Shown here in pieces: positions 1 through 8,362 of a stretch of DNA of 64,000 nt (positions within the stretch are counted from its first letter, which is position 1; the number at the start of each line of letters is the position of its first letter). Under the pieces are notes generated by a model, which saw only the letters and a list, made by a program, of their open reading frames with translations, did no database searches and was not told the origin of the DNA. The translations under genes and the position numbers were made by a program. Source of the DNA: Taurinivorans muris (GTDB taxonomy: Bacteria > Desulfobacterota > Desulfovibrionia > Desulfovibrionales > Desulfovibrionaceae); contig NZ_CP065938.1 of the NCBI RefSeq assembly GCF_025232395.1, forward strand, positions 2,108,001 through 2,172,000. Direction: 5' to 3'.

Positions 1-252
1 AATTGCTTTTTTAGCTTTTTTAGCTTCGACTAAAGCAACAGTATCGTATGGTTTTGCTTTTTCTACTGAAATGATGTCATTCTGAGCTTGGATTTTTTGC
101 ACGAAATCAGATTTTGAAGGAAGGATTAAAAACATTGCAAAGAATGCGATGGCTAAACCAACCCAAATTGCCCAATAGTCTTCTTTCTTCCAAAGATCAG
201 ACCAACTACTTTTCGCTCTGTCTATAACGATGCTTTCATCATGTTGAGACAT
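1..252 (-). CDS. YeiH-type putative sulfate/sulfite exporter, N-terminal part
   Basis: Only the first 84 codons lie in the window; the gene runs off the left edge. I translated it by hand from the ATG at 252, which has a clear AGGAG ribosome binding site six bases upstream. The protein starts MSQHDESIVIDRAKSSWSDL, then has a KKEDYWAIWVGL segment leading into one hydrophobic helix (about residues 30-47) and a charged, Lys/Ala-rich stretch. A polar start followed by a W-K-K-E-D-Y-W-A-I-W motif and a first membrane helix is what I recall for long YeiH-family (putative sulfate exporter) proteins of sulfidogenic gut bacteria. The transport core is outside the window, so the family call is tentative. 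It is divergent from prmC. Confidence 0.5.
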   Translation of the reverse strand, partial: MSQHDESIVIDRAKSSWSDLWKKEDYWAIWVGLAIAFFAMFLILPSKSDFVQKIQAQNDIISVEKAKPYDTVALVEAKKAKKAI

Positions 253-585
253 ACGACTCTCCTTGTTAAAATTTCCCTAATAAAATTTGTAAAGCACAAT
301 TTTATCGTTGTCATCATCTTATCCTTTTTTGAGATTATTGCAAGTATATATTTTCACATATTTTAACTTTTTTTATATTTTTTGTGTTTAATCAAATTAA
401 ATGATAAAAAATTTTATAAAATCAACATATTAATTCTGTAATGGAATGACTGCGCATAAATGAAAATTCGGGACTATGTTTTGAACGTTGCTTTTTCACA
501 CATTATTTTTTATGTTGGAAACGGTTTTCATTTTATTGGGGTTTTGGGGATAAGATATTTTTCACAATAGGGAATGAAGGGTTTT
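253..585. other. Divergent intergenic region
   Basis: About 330 AT-rich bases separate the leftward exporter from prmC. It must hold both promoters, but no -35/-10 pair stands out enough to mark. No ORF with a ribosome binding site, tRNA or strong hairpin was seen. Confidence 0.5.
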
Positions 586-1566
586 ATGGAAACGTTTTCA
601 ATCCATTTCATTATTTCGGAATATGCCAAGGAACTTTTCGCCTGTTTGCAGGCAAAAGGGAAAAATTCCTTTGATTGCGGCATGGAACGGTTAGCCGACG
701 CGGCAAATGAAGTGTATCATCTTTTGTCTTTTGTGTTGGAAAAAGATAAGGTTTTTCTTTTATCCCATAAGGAATACGAACTGACGGCATCGGAGCGTGA
801 AACGTTTTTAACTTGTTTTGAAAGAAGAAAAAATGGCGAGCCGTTGGCATATATTGTCGGGCGGAAAGAATTTTACGGGTATGATTTTCTTGTGGATAAT
901 TCAACGCTTATTCCGCGTCCCGATACGGAAATTTTAGTGGATGAGGCGATAAAATTCTATTATTTCCAAAAAGACAATGAGAATACTTCGGAAAAAACGT
1001 GCGCAATATCAAATTTTCAAATTGTTGACTTGGGAACAGGCACCGGCTGTATTTTATTATCCGTATTAAAAGAATGCGGAAACGCCTGCGGCGTCGGAAT
1101 CGATATAAACCCAAAAGCCGTGGAACTTGCGCGAAAAAATGCCGAAAATCTGGGTCTGCAAGAAAAATGCGCTTTTTTTACGGCTGATTTTACGGATACG
1201 AATTTTTCTGAAAAGCTTGAACTCGAGATTTTGCATACAGCTAAAATCGACTGTCTTACCAGCAATCCTCCTTATATTCCTGATTATGAATATGAGATAT
1301 TGGATAAGGGGGTAAAAGGATATGAACCCAAAACAGCCCTTGTTTCAGGCAATTCTCTTGCAGGAATACAAGGATTGTATCATGCGGAAAAAATTCTTGC
1401 TTTGGGTGAAAAAATTCTTCGGAAAGGCGGTTTGATATTGCTTGAGCATGGTTATGACCAAGGGCGGGCTTTGCGGGAACTATGTTCTTCTTATGCATTT
1501 TTTGAAATAAAAACGCTGTATGATTTTGGAAACAATGCACGGGCGCTTTATGCTATTAAAAGCTGA
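586..1566 (+). CDS. prmC: Peptide chain release factor N5-glutamine methyltransferase PrmC
   Basis: Methylates the GGQ glutamine of release factors RF1/RF2 using S-adenosylmethionine, which aids translation termination in the cytoplasm. The SAM-binding motif VDLGTGTG lies near residues 147-154 and the catalytic NPPY motif (SNPPYIPDYEYE) near 227-230. The N-terminal helical region that docks the release factor is present, with the usual RPDTE segment ahead of the catalytic domain. I chose ATG 586 because AAGGG at 577-581 sits four bases upstream; an in-frame ATG at 574 has a poorly spaced site. Length (326 residues) is slightly above the usual 280-300. prfA, often next to prmC, is not in the window. 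A hairpin terminator follows directly. Confidence 0.93.
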   Translation: METFSIHFIISEYAKELFACLQAKGKNSFDCGMERLADAANEVYHLLSFVLEKDKVFLLSHKEYELTASERETFLTCFERRKNGEPLAYIVGRKEFYGYDFLVDNSTLIPRPDTEILVDEAIKFYYFQKDNENTSEKTCAISNFQIVDLGTGTGCILLSVLKECGNACGVGIDINPKAVELARKNAENLGLQEKCAFFTADFTDTNFSEKLELEILHTAKIDCLTSNPPYIPDYEYEILDKGVKGYEPKTALVSGNSLAGIQGLYHAEKILALGEKILRKGGLILLEHGYDQGRALRELCSSYAFFEIKTLYDFGNNARALYAIKS

Positions 1567-1593
1567 AAGGCGGGAAAATATCCCGCCTTTCGT
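1566..1593 (+). terminator. Hairpin terminator after prmC
   Basis: A 10-bp stem AAAGGCGGGA/TCCCGCCTTT with a five-base loop starts at the prmC stop codon. It lies between convergent prmC and the flgM-like gene and could serve both directions, though no long T run follows on either side. Confidence 0.7.
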
Positions 1594-1611
1594 TAAACCG
1601 TTTGTGAAAAT

Positions 1612-1941
1612 TTAGTTCGCTAAAAGCAATTCCTTGTGCGCAAAAAGGTCTTTTACAATGGCTTTTGCCGTATCCATACTATTAAATTCGTACGTACCGT
1701 TTGCAATCATGGTTTTGAGGCGCTGAACCTTATCCGTACGAATATCAGGTGTTTCAAGAGCTTCAATTTTCGCCAGCGCATGATATTTTGCGTCTTCGGA
1801 AAGAGAAACCGTATCCTGAGCCGGCTGCGTATTCGGCAAAATGCTTTTTGTTTCTTCCTGCTTTGCAATTTTACTTGCGGAAGAAATTTCATTCAAGCCG
1901 ATGGGATATGTTTCAAATCCGTTGTTATTGCTTATCTTCAT
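1612..1941 (-). CDS. flgM: FlgM-like anti-sigma-28 factor
   Basis: A 109-residue protein resembling FlgM, which holds sigma-28 (FliA) inactive until the flagellar hook is finished and FlgM is exported. Two FlgM hallmarks are visible: a DTVSLSEDAK segment (43-52) and a C-terminal R-x-D-K-V-x-x-L-K-x-x-I-x-x-G-x-Y block (68-84), followed by the helix that contacts the sigma factor. The N-terminal half is polar and probably disordered, as in the family. Start 1941 was chosen over an ATG four codons upstream because GGAGG lies five bases before it. It sits alone downstream of hisA with no flagellar gene beside it, which is unusual but not disqualifying. Confidence 0.72.
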   Translation of the reverse strand: MKISNNNGFETYPIGLNEISSASKIAKQEETKSILPNTQPAQDTVSLSEDAKYHALAKIEALETPDIRTDKVQRLKTMIANGTYEFNSMDTAKAIVKDLFAHKELLLAN

Positions 1942-2131
1942 AAGAACCTCCATAGCCGTTCACTGAAGAAAACGGAAGTCCAAGTTGGCGCTTTTAGTAT
2001 TGGACTGTCGTTTCAACAAAAATATTATCGGCAGTGTGCAAAAAGCCTTTAGGCTATTTTGAAAAAATCTAGACTTTTTGTAGATGGTTTAACTGCCCAA
2101 AACTTCATAATAAATTATTTGGTTGGTAAAT

Positions 2132-2863
2132 TTAATTTTTTTTAATAAAATTTATCGCTTCGTTAAAATCAAGCGTGCCTTCGTAAATTGCGCGTCCGGA
2201 AACAATTCCTTGCAGTGAAGAATTTTTTGCAAGAGGCAAAAGCTTTTTAACGCTTTCCATAGTGGAAACTCCGCCCGCGGCAATAAGGGGCAGTGGGCAA
2301 AGTTTCGCAAGGCGTTCAATTTCGGCAAAATTAAGTTCGCTGTGCATGCCGTCCCGTTCTATATCGGTATAAATGATAAAGGCGCAGCCGGCATTTTGCA
2401 GTTTTGGCAGAATTTCATCAATTTCTTTGCCGGAATCTTCGACCCAGCCTCTTGTTTTGAGTTTTTTTCCTTGAACATCCAAGGAAACACCCACTCTGCC
2501 GGGGTATTTTTTACAAATTTTTTCAAACAGGGCAAAATTTTCAAGAGCCATTGTGCCGATAATAATTCGGGTTACGCCTAAATTGAGCCAAAAATCAGCA
2601 ATTTCTTCCGAGCGTATTCCGCCTCCGAGCTGGACGGGAATATCAAGTTTTTGGCAAATTTCTTTGACAATTTCCGCATTGACGCTTTTTCCTTCAAAAG
2701 CGCCGTCTAAATCGATTAAATGCAGGTATCCGGCTCCAAGGCTTTGCCAATGCTTCGCCATTTGCACCGGGTCGTCAGAAAAAACGGAAACTTGGTCCGC
2801 TTTTCCTTGTTTTAAACGCACGGCTTTGCCATTTTTCAAATCCACCGCAGGGAAAATAATCAT
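2132..2863 (-). CDS. hisA: Phosphoribosylformimino-5-aminoimidazole carboxamide ribotide isomerase HisA
   Basis: Fourth enzyme of histidine synthesis, an Amadori isomerase converting ProFAR to PRFAR. The 243-residue sequence is a complete (beta/alpha)8 barrel with the general acid/base aspartates in FPAVDLKNG (Asp8) and VSLDVQG (Asp129), and the phosphate-binding segments VQLGGGIRS (78-85) and AAGGVST. It starts 9 bp after a lipoprotein gene and is the last biosynthetic gene of the tatB-tatC-hisB-lipoprotein-hisA series. HisF, the paralogous cyclase, is not in the window. The residues point to HisA rather than HisF or the bifunctional PriA. Confidence 0.95.
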   Translation of the reverse strand: MIIFPAVDLKNGKAVRLKQGKADQVSVFSDDPVQMAKHWQSLGAGYLHLIDLDGAFEGKSVNAEIVKEICQKLDIPVQLGGGIRSEEIADFWLNLGVTRIIIGTMALENFALFEKICKKYPGRVGVSLDVQGKKLKTRGWVEDSGKEIDEILPKLQNAGCAFIIYTDIERDGMHSELNFAEIERLAKLCPLPLIAAGGVSTMESVKKLLPLAKNSSLQGIVSGRAIYEGTLDFNEAINFIKKN

Positions 2864-2872
2864 ATAAGCATC

Positions 2873-3523
2873 CTATTGCAATGATAAATGAAATTCATGT
2901 ATCATCTTGTTCATAGATTCATTGACAAAATAAATGATGTTTTGGCGCTGTCTCGGGGTGACATAATCCTCACCGGACGCATTGACCTTAATAAAGCTTA
3001 TTTCTTGATAATGGGAGCGGGCCTGCAAAAAGCCGTCTTTTGATTCCGTTTCCGGATGCAGGGCTTTGACAAGGTAAAAATCCGCTATAAGACGGGCGGG
3101 GGAGAAAACATCTCCGCCTACCCCTTGTTTTTCTTCATGTTCCAAAATTTGCGGAACAAGGATGTAATCGGCGTTTTTATCTTGGGCGATTTTTGCCCAT
3201 GTTGCCAGGACGTTGGGGCGGTTCTTGCTGTCTCTTTGAATGGAAACGCTTAAATCGCTTTGGGTTAGAAAGATATAGTTCCTTTGGGTCTTTTGAAGTT
3301 TTGCTTTTAATAGCTCATTATAACGAGCGAAATCGACTGCGGAGGCGAGTCCTTGCTCTTTGGGAATGTAGCCTGCCAAGAGCTGCGCCTCGTTCGTGGG
3401 CTGGTTGTAAGGGGCTACGGCAATGGTCACGGGAGCGGGAAGCGCGGGGATTATCGCTTGTTCGCGGCAGGCTGCCGCACATAGACTTATGAAGGCAAGG
3501 GCGAGCAAAAGTATTTTTTTCAT
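2873..3523 (-). CDS. Predicted lipoprotein of unknown function in the his-tat operon
   Basis: A 216-residue protein with a lipoprotein signal: Lys-Lys start, hydrophobic core and an AAAC lipobox placing the lipidated cysteine at residue 19. The mature part begins with a Pro/Ala-rich linker, then [16 protein letters not shown], suggesting a mixed alpha/beta periplasmic domain. No enzymatic motif is visible and I do not recognise a named family; the fold might resemble the LpoB/CsgG group that begins with an I-A-V-x-P strand, but this is a guess. Its ATG overlaps the hisB stop by 4 bp and hisA follows after 9 bp, so it is translationally coupled within the his genes. A role in histidine synthesis is not implied. 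Confidence 0.8.
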   Translation of the reverse strand: MKKILLLALAFISLCAAACREQAIIPALPAPVTIAVAPYNQPTNEAQLLAGYIPKEQGLASAVDFARYNELLKAKLQKTQRNYIFLTQSDLSVSIQRDSKNRPNVLATWAKIAQDKNADYILVPQILEHEEKQGVGGDVFSPARLIADFYLVKALHPETESKDGFLQARSHYQEISFIKVNASGEDYVTPRQRQNIIYFVNESMNKMIHEFHLSLQ

Positions 3524-4128
3524 AAATCCAAACTTCCTTTTGTGCTTGTGGCAGTTTCATCATTGATAACAACAGCGCGGCGCAGGGCTTTGCCTATTCC
3601 TTTTGCTACGGATTCAAGCAGGTGGTGTCCGTTTTTGCCATAAAGAAATTGTACGTGCAAATTCATTTTCGCGCTGCTTGCGAATGCTTTGTAAAATTCA
3701 CGCCAAATATCTTTTTCGTCTCCGGCGATGACAGGGGGCAAGAGCTCGTCATTGCGCCATTCAAGCCATGCCCGTCCGGAAAGGTCGAGGCAAACTTCCG
3801 TCAACGCTTCATCCATTGGAATTTTCGCAAAGCCGGTACGCTCGATGCCGTTGGCGCCGTTATGGCTGAGCAAGGCGTCATGCAGGGCTTTGCCTAAGCA
3901 AATTCCTATATCTTCCATGGTATGGTGAAAATCAATGTGCGTATCGCCTTTGCAGGTGAGTTCCAAGTCGAATTTCGCCCAAAAGGCGAGCAGTGTCAGC
4001 ATATGGTCTAAGAAACCTATGCCGCTTTGGACAGCGGTTTTTCCTGTGCCGTCAAGATTGAGACAGAGGCTTATGTCTGTTTCGTTTGTTCGGCGGGAAA
4101 TGTTTGCTTTTCTTTGTGTTGTGGACAT
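3520..4128 (-). CDS. hisB: Imidazoleglycerol-phosphate dehydratase HisB
   Basis: Dehydrates imidazoleglycerol phosphate to imidazole acetol phosphate (histidine pathway), using manganese bound by conserved histidines and acids. The 202-residue protein is the monofunctional form with no phosphatase domain. The duplicated metal-binding motifs are visible as [24 protein letters not shown] and [16 protein letters not shown], and it ends with the family-typical ATSTKG segment. It follows tatC by 12 bp and overlaps the lipoprotein gene by 4 bp. Confidence 0.95.
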   Translation of the reverse strand: MSTTQRKANISRRTNETDISLCLNLDGTGKTAVQSGIGFLDHMLTLLAFWAKFDLELTCKGDTHIDFHHTMEDIGICLGKALHDALLSHNGANGIERTGFAKIPMDEALTEVCLDLSGRAWLEWRNDELLPPVIAGDEKDIWREFYKAFASSAKMNLHVQFLYGKNGHHLLESVAKGIGKALRRAVVINDETATSTKGSLDL

Positions 4129-4140
4129 AATTTTTCCGTT

Positions 4141-5268
4141 TTAGCTGTCAGAAGTATTGGTTGCAGCAGATTTTTCCAAGGATGCAGCCGGTGTTTCCTC
4201 TGCTGCATCATTTTGCGTTTTGCCGTTTTTTTCCGTATTTTGCTCTTCTTCTTTTTTCTTGTTTTTATCCGCTGTCCTGTTGGCGGCTTTTGCAATATAA
4301 ATGCTTATTTCATAAAGGATAAGCATAGGTATCGCCATCATGGTTTGAGAAAAAACATCGGGCGGCGTTAAAATCGCCGCGATAATGAAAATAAGCAAAA
4401 CAGCGTATTTTCTGTTCCGGCGCATGGCTTGAGGCGTAAGAAGGCGTAACCGTGCAAGAAAATAAGCAAAAAGCGGCATTTCAAAAACAAGCCCGAAGGC
4501 TATGATCAGCTTGAGGGCGAAACTCAGGTATTCTTCAATGCTGATCATCGGGCGTATCATGTCGCTGGTAAAGCCCATAAAGAATTTAAACGCGATCGGG
4601 AATACGGTAAAATAACAAAAAGCTGCCCCTGCCAAAAAGAAAAAGGCGGAAAAAAACGCCAAAGGCAAGACCGCGCGTTGTTCTTCCTTATACAGCCCCG
4701 GAGCGATAAATGCCCAAATTTGATAAAAACTGTAAGGGCTCGTGCCCAGAATGGAAAGCATGAGGGCGACTTTCAAATACGTGAAAAACGCTCCTTGCGG
4801 TGAGGTATAAATAAGTGTGCTTCCTTCCGGCAAAAAGCGGGTGAGCGGTTCCGCCAAATAGAAATAGGCTGTTTCCGATATGCCGTAAAAGCCGACAAAA
4901 CCGATCAATACCATTATCACGATACGTGTCAGACGGGTGCGCAATTCCCCTAAATGGGAGAGAAGAGGCATTTGATTTTCTTCAGGGTCGTTTTGTGTTG
5001 AAATTTTTGCGGGAGGGGTGAATGCTTCGTTTTGCGGCGTGTTTTGAGTTTGTGTGTCCTGCCGTGTGTTCTTGTTTTCTGTATTTTCTTTATCTTCTTG
5101 ATTTGTATTATTGTTTTGTGAGGTTGTGTCCGCAGTGTTTTCGGTGTTTTGCTTATTATTTTGTTCTTTCGGTTGTCCGCCGTTTTGTTCTTCGGACAAA
5201 GGACGGGAGGCAATGGCTTCTTTGCCGATTATTCGCTTGATATTGTTTTCTTCATCATCCAGACACAT
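4141..5268 (-). CDS. tatC: Sec-independent protein translocase TatC with a long polar N-terminal tail
   Basis: Core receptor of the twin-arginine translocase, which exports folded proteins across the inner membrane. The TatC core starts near residue 100 with MPLLSHLGELRTRL and has six predicted membrane helices, including the conserved FYQIWAFIAPGLYKEE segment. Unusually, residues 1-99 form a Gln/Asn/Thr/Glu-rich, low-complexity extension, and the last 45 or so residues are Lys/Glu-rich. The family core is about 250 residues; this protein is 375. I kept the long start because ATG 5268 has an AAGGA site seven bases upstream while Met100 has none. It follows tatB by 14 bp. Confidence 0.9.
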   Translation of the reverse strand: MCLDDEENNIKRIIGKEAIASRPLSEEQNGGQPKEQNNKQNTENTADTTSQNNNTNQEDKENTENKNTRQDTQTQNTPQNEAFTPPAKISTQNDPEENQMPLLSHLGELRTRLTRIVIMVLIGFVGFYGISETAYFYLAEPLTRFLPEGSTLIYTSPQGAFFTYLKVALMLSILGTSPYSFYQIWAFIAPGLYKEEQRAVLPLAFFSAFFFLAGAAFCYFTVFPIAFKFFMGFTSDMIRPMISIEEYLSFALKLIIAFGLVFEMPLFAYFLARLRLLTPQAMRRNRKYAVLLIFIIAAILTPPDVFSQTMMAIPMLILYEISIYIAKAANRTADKNKKKEEEQNTEKNGKTQNDAAEETPAASLEKSAATNTSDS

Positions 5269-5282
5269 GGAGAAATCCTTTA

Positions 5283-5534
5283 TTAAGCTTTTGTCTCTTC
5301 ATTTATTGGGGAAGCGGTTTCCGCCTGTTTTTGCTGCTCGGCTTTTTTCTTTTCCTGTTCTTCTTCAAGGGCTATTTCCGTATTCATTGTGCGCTGGAAA
5401 TCGCGGGAGGCCTTTTGGAATTGTCCCATAGCTTTTCCCAGGGTATTGGCAATTTTAGGCAAGTTCTTGGGTCCCAAAACAATCAATGCCACAACTAAAA
5501 TCAATAAAAGTTCCGTAGAACCGATTCCAAACAT
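5283..5534 (-). CDS. tatB: Sec-independent protein translocase TatB (TatA/B family)
   Basis: Small Tat component with one N-terminal membrane helix (STELLLILVVALIVLG, about residues 6-21), the hinge LGPKNLPKIA and an amphipathic helix, then a charged Glu/Lys/Gln-rich tail. The protein has 83 residues. Placement directly before tatC and the LGPKNLP hinge favour TatB; sequence alone does not fully exclude a TatA, because the two look alike in this group and no second TatA/B gene is present here. GAGG precedes the ATG. A -10 box TATACT lies about 40 bases upstream, so it is probably the first gene of the tat-his operon. Confidence 0.88.
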   Translation of the reverse strand: MFGIGSTELLLILVVALIVLGPKNLPKIANTLGKAMGQFQKASRDFQRTMNTEIALEEEQEKKKAEQQKQAETASPINEETKA

Positions 5535-5574
5535 GCATACCTCGAAAAATGATCAATTATTTTTTGGAAAATAA

Positions 5575-5603
5575 AGTATAGACGATTTTTTTCTCAAACG
5601 CAA
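5575..5603 (-). promoter_or_regulatory. Predicted promoter of the tatB operon
   Basis: Read on the minus strand: TTGCGT (5603-5598), a 17-base spacer and TATACT (5580-5575), 40 bases before the tatB start. The -10 is 5/6 to consensus and the -35 only 3/6. One arm of an inverted repeat covers the spacer. Confidence 0.5.
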
Positions 5604-5649
5604 GCAGGGAAAACGGCTGTTTAATTATGCATGGCCGCTTGAGAAAAAA
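5587..5649. repeat. Inverted repeat overlapping the tatB promoter
   Basis: TTTTTTCTCAAACG at 5587-5600 is repeated inverted as CGCTTGAGAAAAAA at 5636-5649 (13 of 14 positions match), about 35 bases apart. The left arm lies in the tatB promoter spacer. It could be an operator pair or a hairpin left by the insertion of the mrr gene next door. Confidence 0.4.
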
Positions 5650-5814
5650 GGAGATTAATATTTATTGTAATGATATGTTAAGATAATATTTATAAAATAA
5701 GAAGCAATAATATTGTATGTTATGAATAAAAAAGGTATAGTACAGTATAATTATTTATAAAGTTATTGTTGAAATTTGTAACTTGTTGGATATATTGAAG
5801 TATTAGGAGATGTG

Positions 5815-6690
5815 ATGAAAAAAGATATTCCTAGTTATCCTTTATTAATAGAAGCAACATATGATGCTTTGAAACAATTAGGCGGTTCTGGAAAAAATGA
5901 TGAAATTAATCAAAAGGCGATAGAGATTTTGAAGTTAACAAATAACATATTAGATATTATGCATATCGATACTAATTTATCAGAAGTTTATTATCGATTG
6001 GCATGGGCGAGAACGTGTTTAAAGAACTATTCTGCAATAGCAAATAGTGCTAGGTCGGTATGGTCTATTTGCCCTGATTATACGACCATTGATAAAGTGA
6101 ATGGAGAAGATGTTTATAGTTATCATCGTAAAAAAGAAATGATTTCAGCTAAAGAAGAGATAGGGGGATTATCTGAGAGTGATATAAATAATGTGGATAC
6201 TCTTGTTCCTGATGTTAATCTTCCTGAAGAGGTGAAAGGCTGGAAACAACATTTATATAAGATTTTATTAGAAATGAACCCATATGCGTTTGAGCGACTG
6301 ACGCAAAGATTATTACGTGAGTGTGGGTTCTCGGAAGTTAAAGTAACAAAAAAATCGGGTGATGGTGGTATTGATGGTATTGGTAAGCTTAAGATAAATG
6401 GTATTTTTACATTTAATATTGCTTTTCAATGTAAGCGTTATAGAGGAAATGTTAATGTTTCTGAAATAAGGGATTTTAGAGGCTCATTAACAACCGACAT
6501 TGAAAAGGCGTTATTTATAACTACCGGAACATTTACACAGCAGGCAATCGAAGATGCTTGTAAAAGCGGTAAACAGCAAATTGACTTAATGGACGGTGAG
6601 GAATTTATTAATAAACTTGCTGAACTTCAATTAGGAGTAACTGAAATAAAAGATTACCAAATAAATGAAGAGTTTTTCTCAAAGATTTAG
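5815..6690 (+). CDS. mrr: Mrr-type restriction endonuclease (type IV-like)
   Basis: A predicted defence nuclease cleaving modified DNA. Residues 8-90 fit the Mrr N-terminal winged-helix domain (SYPLLIEATYDALKQLGG, later YRLAWARTCLKN). The C-terminal part is an Mrr-type PD-(D/E)xK catalytic domain: FERLTQRLLRECGF (E161), GDGGIDG with D188, and QCK (206-208), all expected active-site positions. I chose ATG 5815 over the overlapping GTG 5812 because AGGAG is then better spaced. The gene is much more AT-rich than its neighbours and stands alone, with no methylase beside it, between the tat-his operon and guaA. Recent horizontal acquisition is likely. Confidence 0.88.
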   Translation: MKKDIPSYPLLIEATYDALKQLGGSGKNDEINQKAIEILKLTNNILDIMHIDTNLSEVYYRLAWARTCLKNYSAIANSARSVWSICPDYTTIDKVNGEDVYSYHRKKEMISAKEEIGGLSESDINNVDTLVPDVNLPEEVKGWKQHLYKILLEMNPYAFERLTQRLLRECGFSEVKVTKKSGDGGIDGIGKLKINGIFTFNIAFQCKRYRGNVNVSEIRDFRGSLTTDIEKALFITTGTFTQQAIEDACKSGKQQIDLMDGEEFINKLAELQLGVTEIKDYQINEEFFSKI

Positions 6691-6728
6691 TTATGAAAAA
6701 AAATACGTTAATACTATGTAATAATAAA

Positions 6729-6768
6729 AAGGCTACAATCTTGTAAAAGTTGTAGCCTAAATTTTTTA
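6729..6768 (+). terminator. Terminator between mrr and guaA
   Basis: GGCTACAA (6731-6738) pairs with TTGTAGCC (6750-6757), with A-rich sequence before and a T run after. It has terminator form in both directions and overlaps the guaA stop, so it probably ends both convergent genes. Confidence 0.75.
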
Positions 6769-8310
6769 TTCCCATTCGATAGTGCTGGGCGGTTTTGGGG
6801 AAATGTCAAGCACTACACGGTTGACGCCGCGCACTTCGTTGATAATTCTTGTACTCATTTTGGCAAGCACGTCTTCCGGAATGCGTGACCAGTCGGCTGT
6901 CATTGCGTCAACGCTGTCCACAATACGCAGAGCGATAACGCTTTCATAGGTTCTGCCGTCGCCCATAACGCCGACGGTCTTAAGCGGAAGAAGCACGGCA
7001 AAGCCTTGCCATACTTTGCGATACCAACCGGAAGCTCGCAATTCTTCCTGCACAATGGTATCCGCCTTACGCAAAATATTCAGGCGTTCTTCGGTTATTT
7101 TACCGATAATGCGTATGGCAAGTCCGGGACCGGGGAAAGGGTGGCGCCACAAGACAGATTCGGGAATGCCAAGTTCGGCTCCGACGGCACGCACTTCGTC
7201 TTTGAAAAGCTCGCGCAGCGGTTCGATCAAGTCCATATCCATTTTTTCCGGCAAGCCGCCCACATTGTGGTGGCTTTTAATGACAGCGCTCGGACCTTTA
7301 TGGGAAACGGATTCGATAACATCGGGGTAGAGCGTGCCTTGGGCAAGGAATTTCACGCTGACGCCGCCGGCTTTAATGGCGTTCGCTTCTTGCTCGAAAA
7401 CATCGATAAAGGTATGTCCGATAATTTTCCGTTTTTTTTCAGGGTCGTCAACGCCTGCCAATTTATCGAGAAAAAGTTTGCTTGCGTCCACATATTTCAA
7501 ATTCAAATCAAAGTGTTCCCGTAAATAGTTGACAACTTCTTCGCCCTCGTTTTCACGCAGCACGCCGTTATTTACAAAAATGCAATGCAGCTTGTGCCCG
7601 ATTGCCTTATTCAAAAGCACGGCGACAACGGTTGAGTCAACCCCTCCGGACAAGGCGCATATAACGTGCCCGCCGCCCACTTTTTCCCGGCATTCTTCGA
7701 TAACCCGTTCGGCGAAATTGTGCATGTTCCAGTCGGCTTTGAGGTGTGCCACTTCAAAAAGGAAGTTTTTGATCATGGCTGTACCGTCAAGGCTGTGGTG
7801 CACTTCCGGGTGGAATTGCAGAGCGTAGATTTTGCGTTTTTCATCGCACATGGCGGCAATGCCGAGGGTAGATGTTTTTCCGCATACGTCAAAACCTTGC
7901 GGGGCTTTGCTTACTTTGTCGCCGTGACTCATCCACACGCGGGAGCTTTTGCCAAGTCCGTTCCAAAGCGTGCTTTTTCCGCAAAATTCTAATTCGGCAG
8001 GTCCGTATTCACGTGTTTCCGATTGGGAAAGTTCACCGCCGAGATTGTGCGCCAAAAGCTGCATGCCGTAGCAAATGCCAAGCACCGGCACACCGATTTC
8101 AAGCAGTCCCATATCCAATTTCGGAGCGTCTTCTTCGCCGACGCTTGCCGGTCCGCCGGATAAAATAATTGCGTCCGGCTGCAGCGCTTTGATTTTGTCC
8201 GCTTTCACTTGGCAGGGGTGGATCTCCGAATAAACACCCAGTTCGCGCACGCGGCGGGCGATAAGTTGCGTCACTTGTGAACCGTAGTCGATAATAATTA
8301 CTTTTGACAT
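6766..8310 (-). CDS. guaA: GMP synthase (glutamine-hydrolysing) GuaA
   Basis: Amidates XMP to GMP with ATP and glutamine. The 514-residue protein has an N-terminal class I glutamine amidotransferase domain with the triad Cys80 (GICYGMQ), His167 and Glu169 (QFHPEV), then an ATP pyrophosphatase domain with P-loop SGGVDS at 221-226, and a C-terminal dimerisation domain ending in the usual KPPSTIEWE. It lies 52 bp after guaB on the same strand, so the two enzymes that convert IMP to GMP form one operon in pathway order. Confidence 0.97.
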   Translation of the reverse strand: MSKVIIIDYGSQVTQLIARRVRELGVYSEIHPCQVKADKIKALQPDAIILSGGPASVGEEDAPKLDMGLLEIGVPVLGICYGMQLLAHNLGGELSQSETREYGPAELEFCGKSTLWNGLGKSSRVWMSHGDKVSKAPQGFDVCGKTSTLGIAAMCDEKRKIYALQFHPEVHHSLDGTAMIKNFLFEVAHLKADWNMHNFAERVIEECREKVGGGHVICALSGGVDSTVVAVLLNKAIGHKLHCIFVNNGVLRENEGEEVVNYLREHFDLNLKYVDASKLFLDKLAGVDDPEKKRKIIGHTFIDVFEQEANAIKAGGVSVKFLAQGTLYPDVIESVSHKGPSAVIKSHHNVGGLPEKMDMDLIEPLRELFKDEVRAVGAELGIPESVLWRHPFPGPGLAIRIIGKITEERLNILRKADTIVQEELRASGWYRKVWQGFAVLLPLKTVGVMGDGRTYESVIALRIVDSVDAMTADWSRIPEDVLAKMSTRIINEVRGVNRVVLDISPKPPSTIEWE

Positions 8311-8362
8311 ATTGACCTTATTTCTGATGGTTATTGTTTATGCGGTGTTTTTTGCATTATTT

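Noticed and set aside
2041-2080. Small hairpins after hisA
   Set aside because: Stems of only 4-6 bp in AT-rich DNA; too weak to call a terminator.
7006-7524. 172-codon open frame on the plus strand
   Set aside because: Antisense to guaA; composition follows the complement of conserved GuaA codons.
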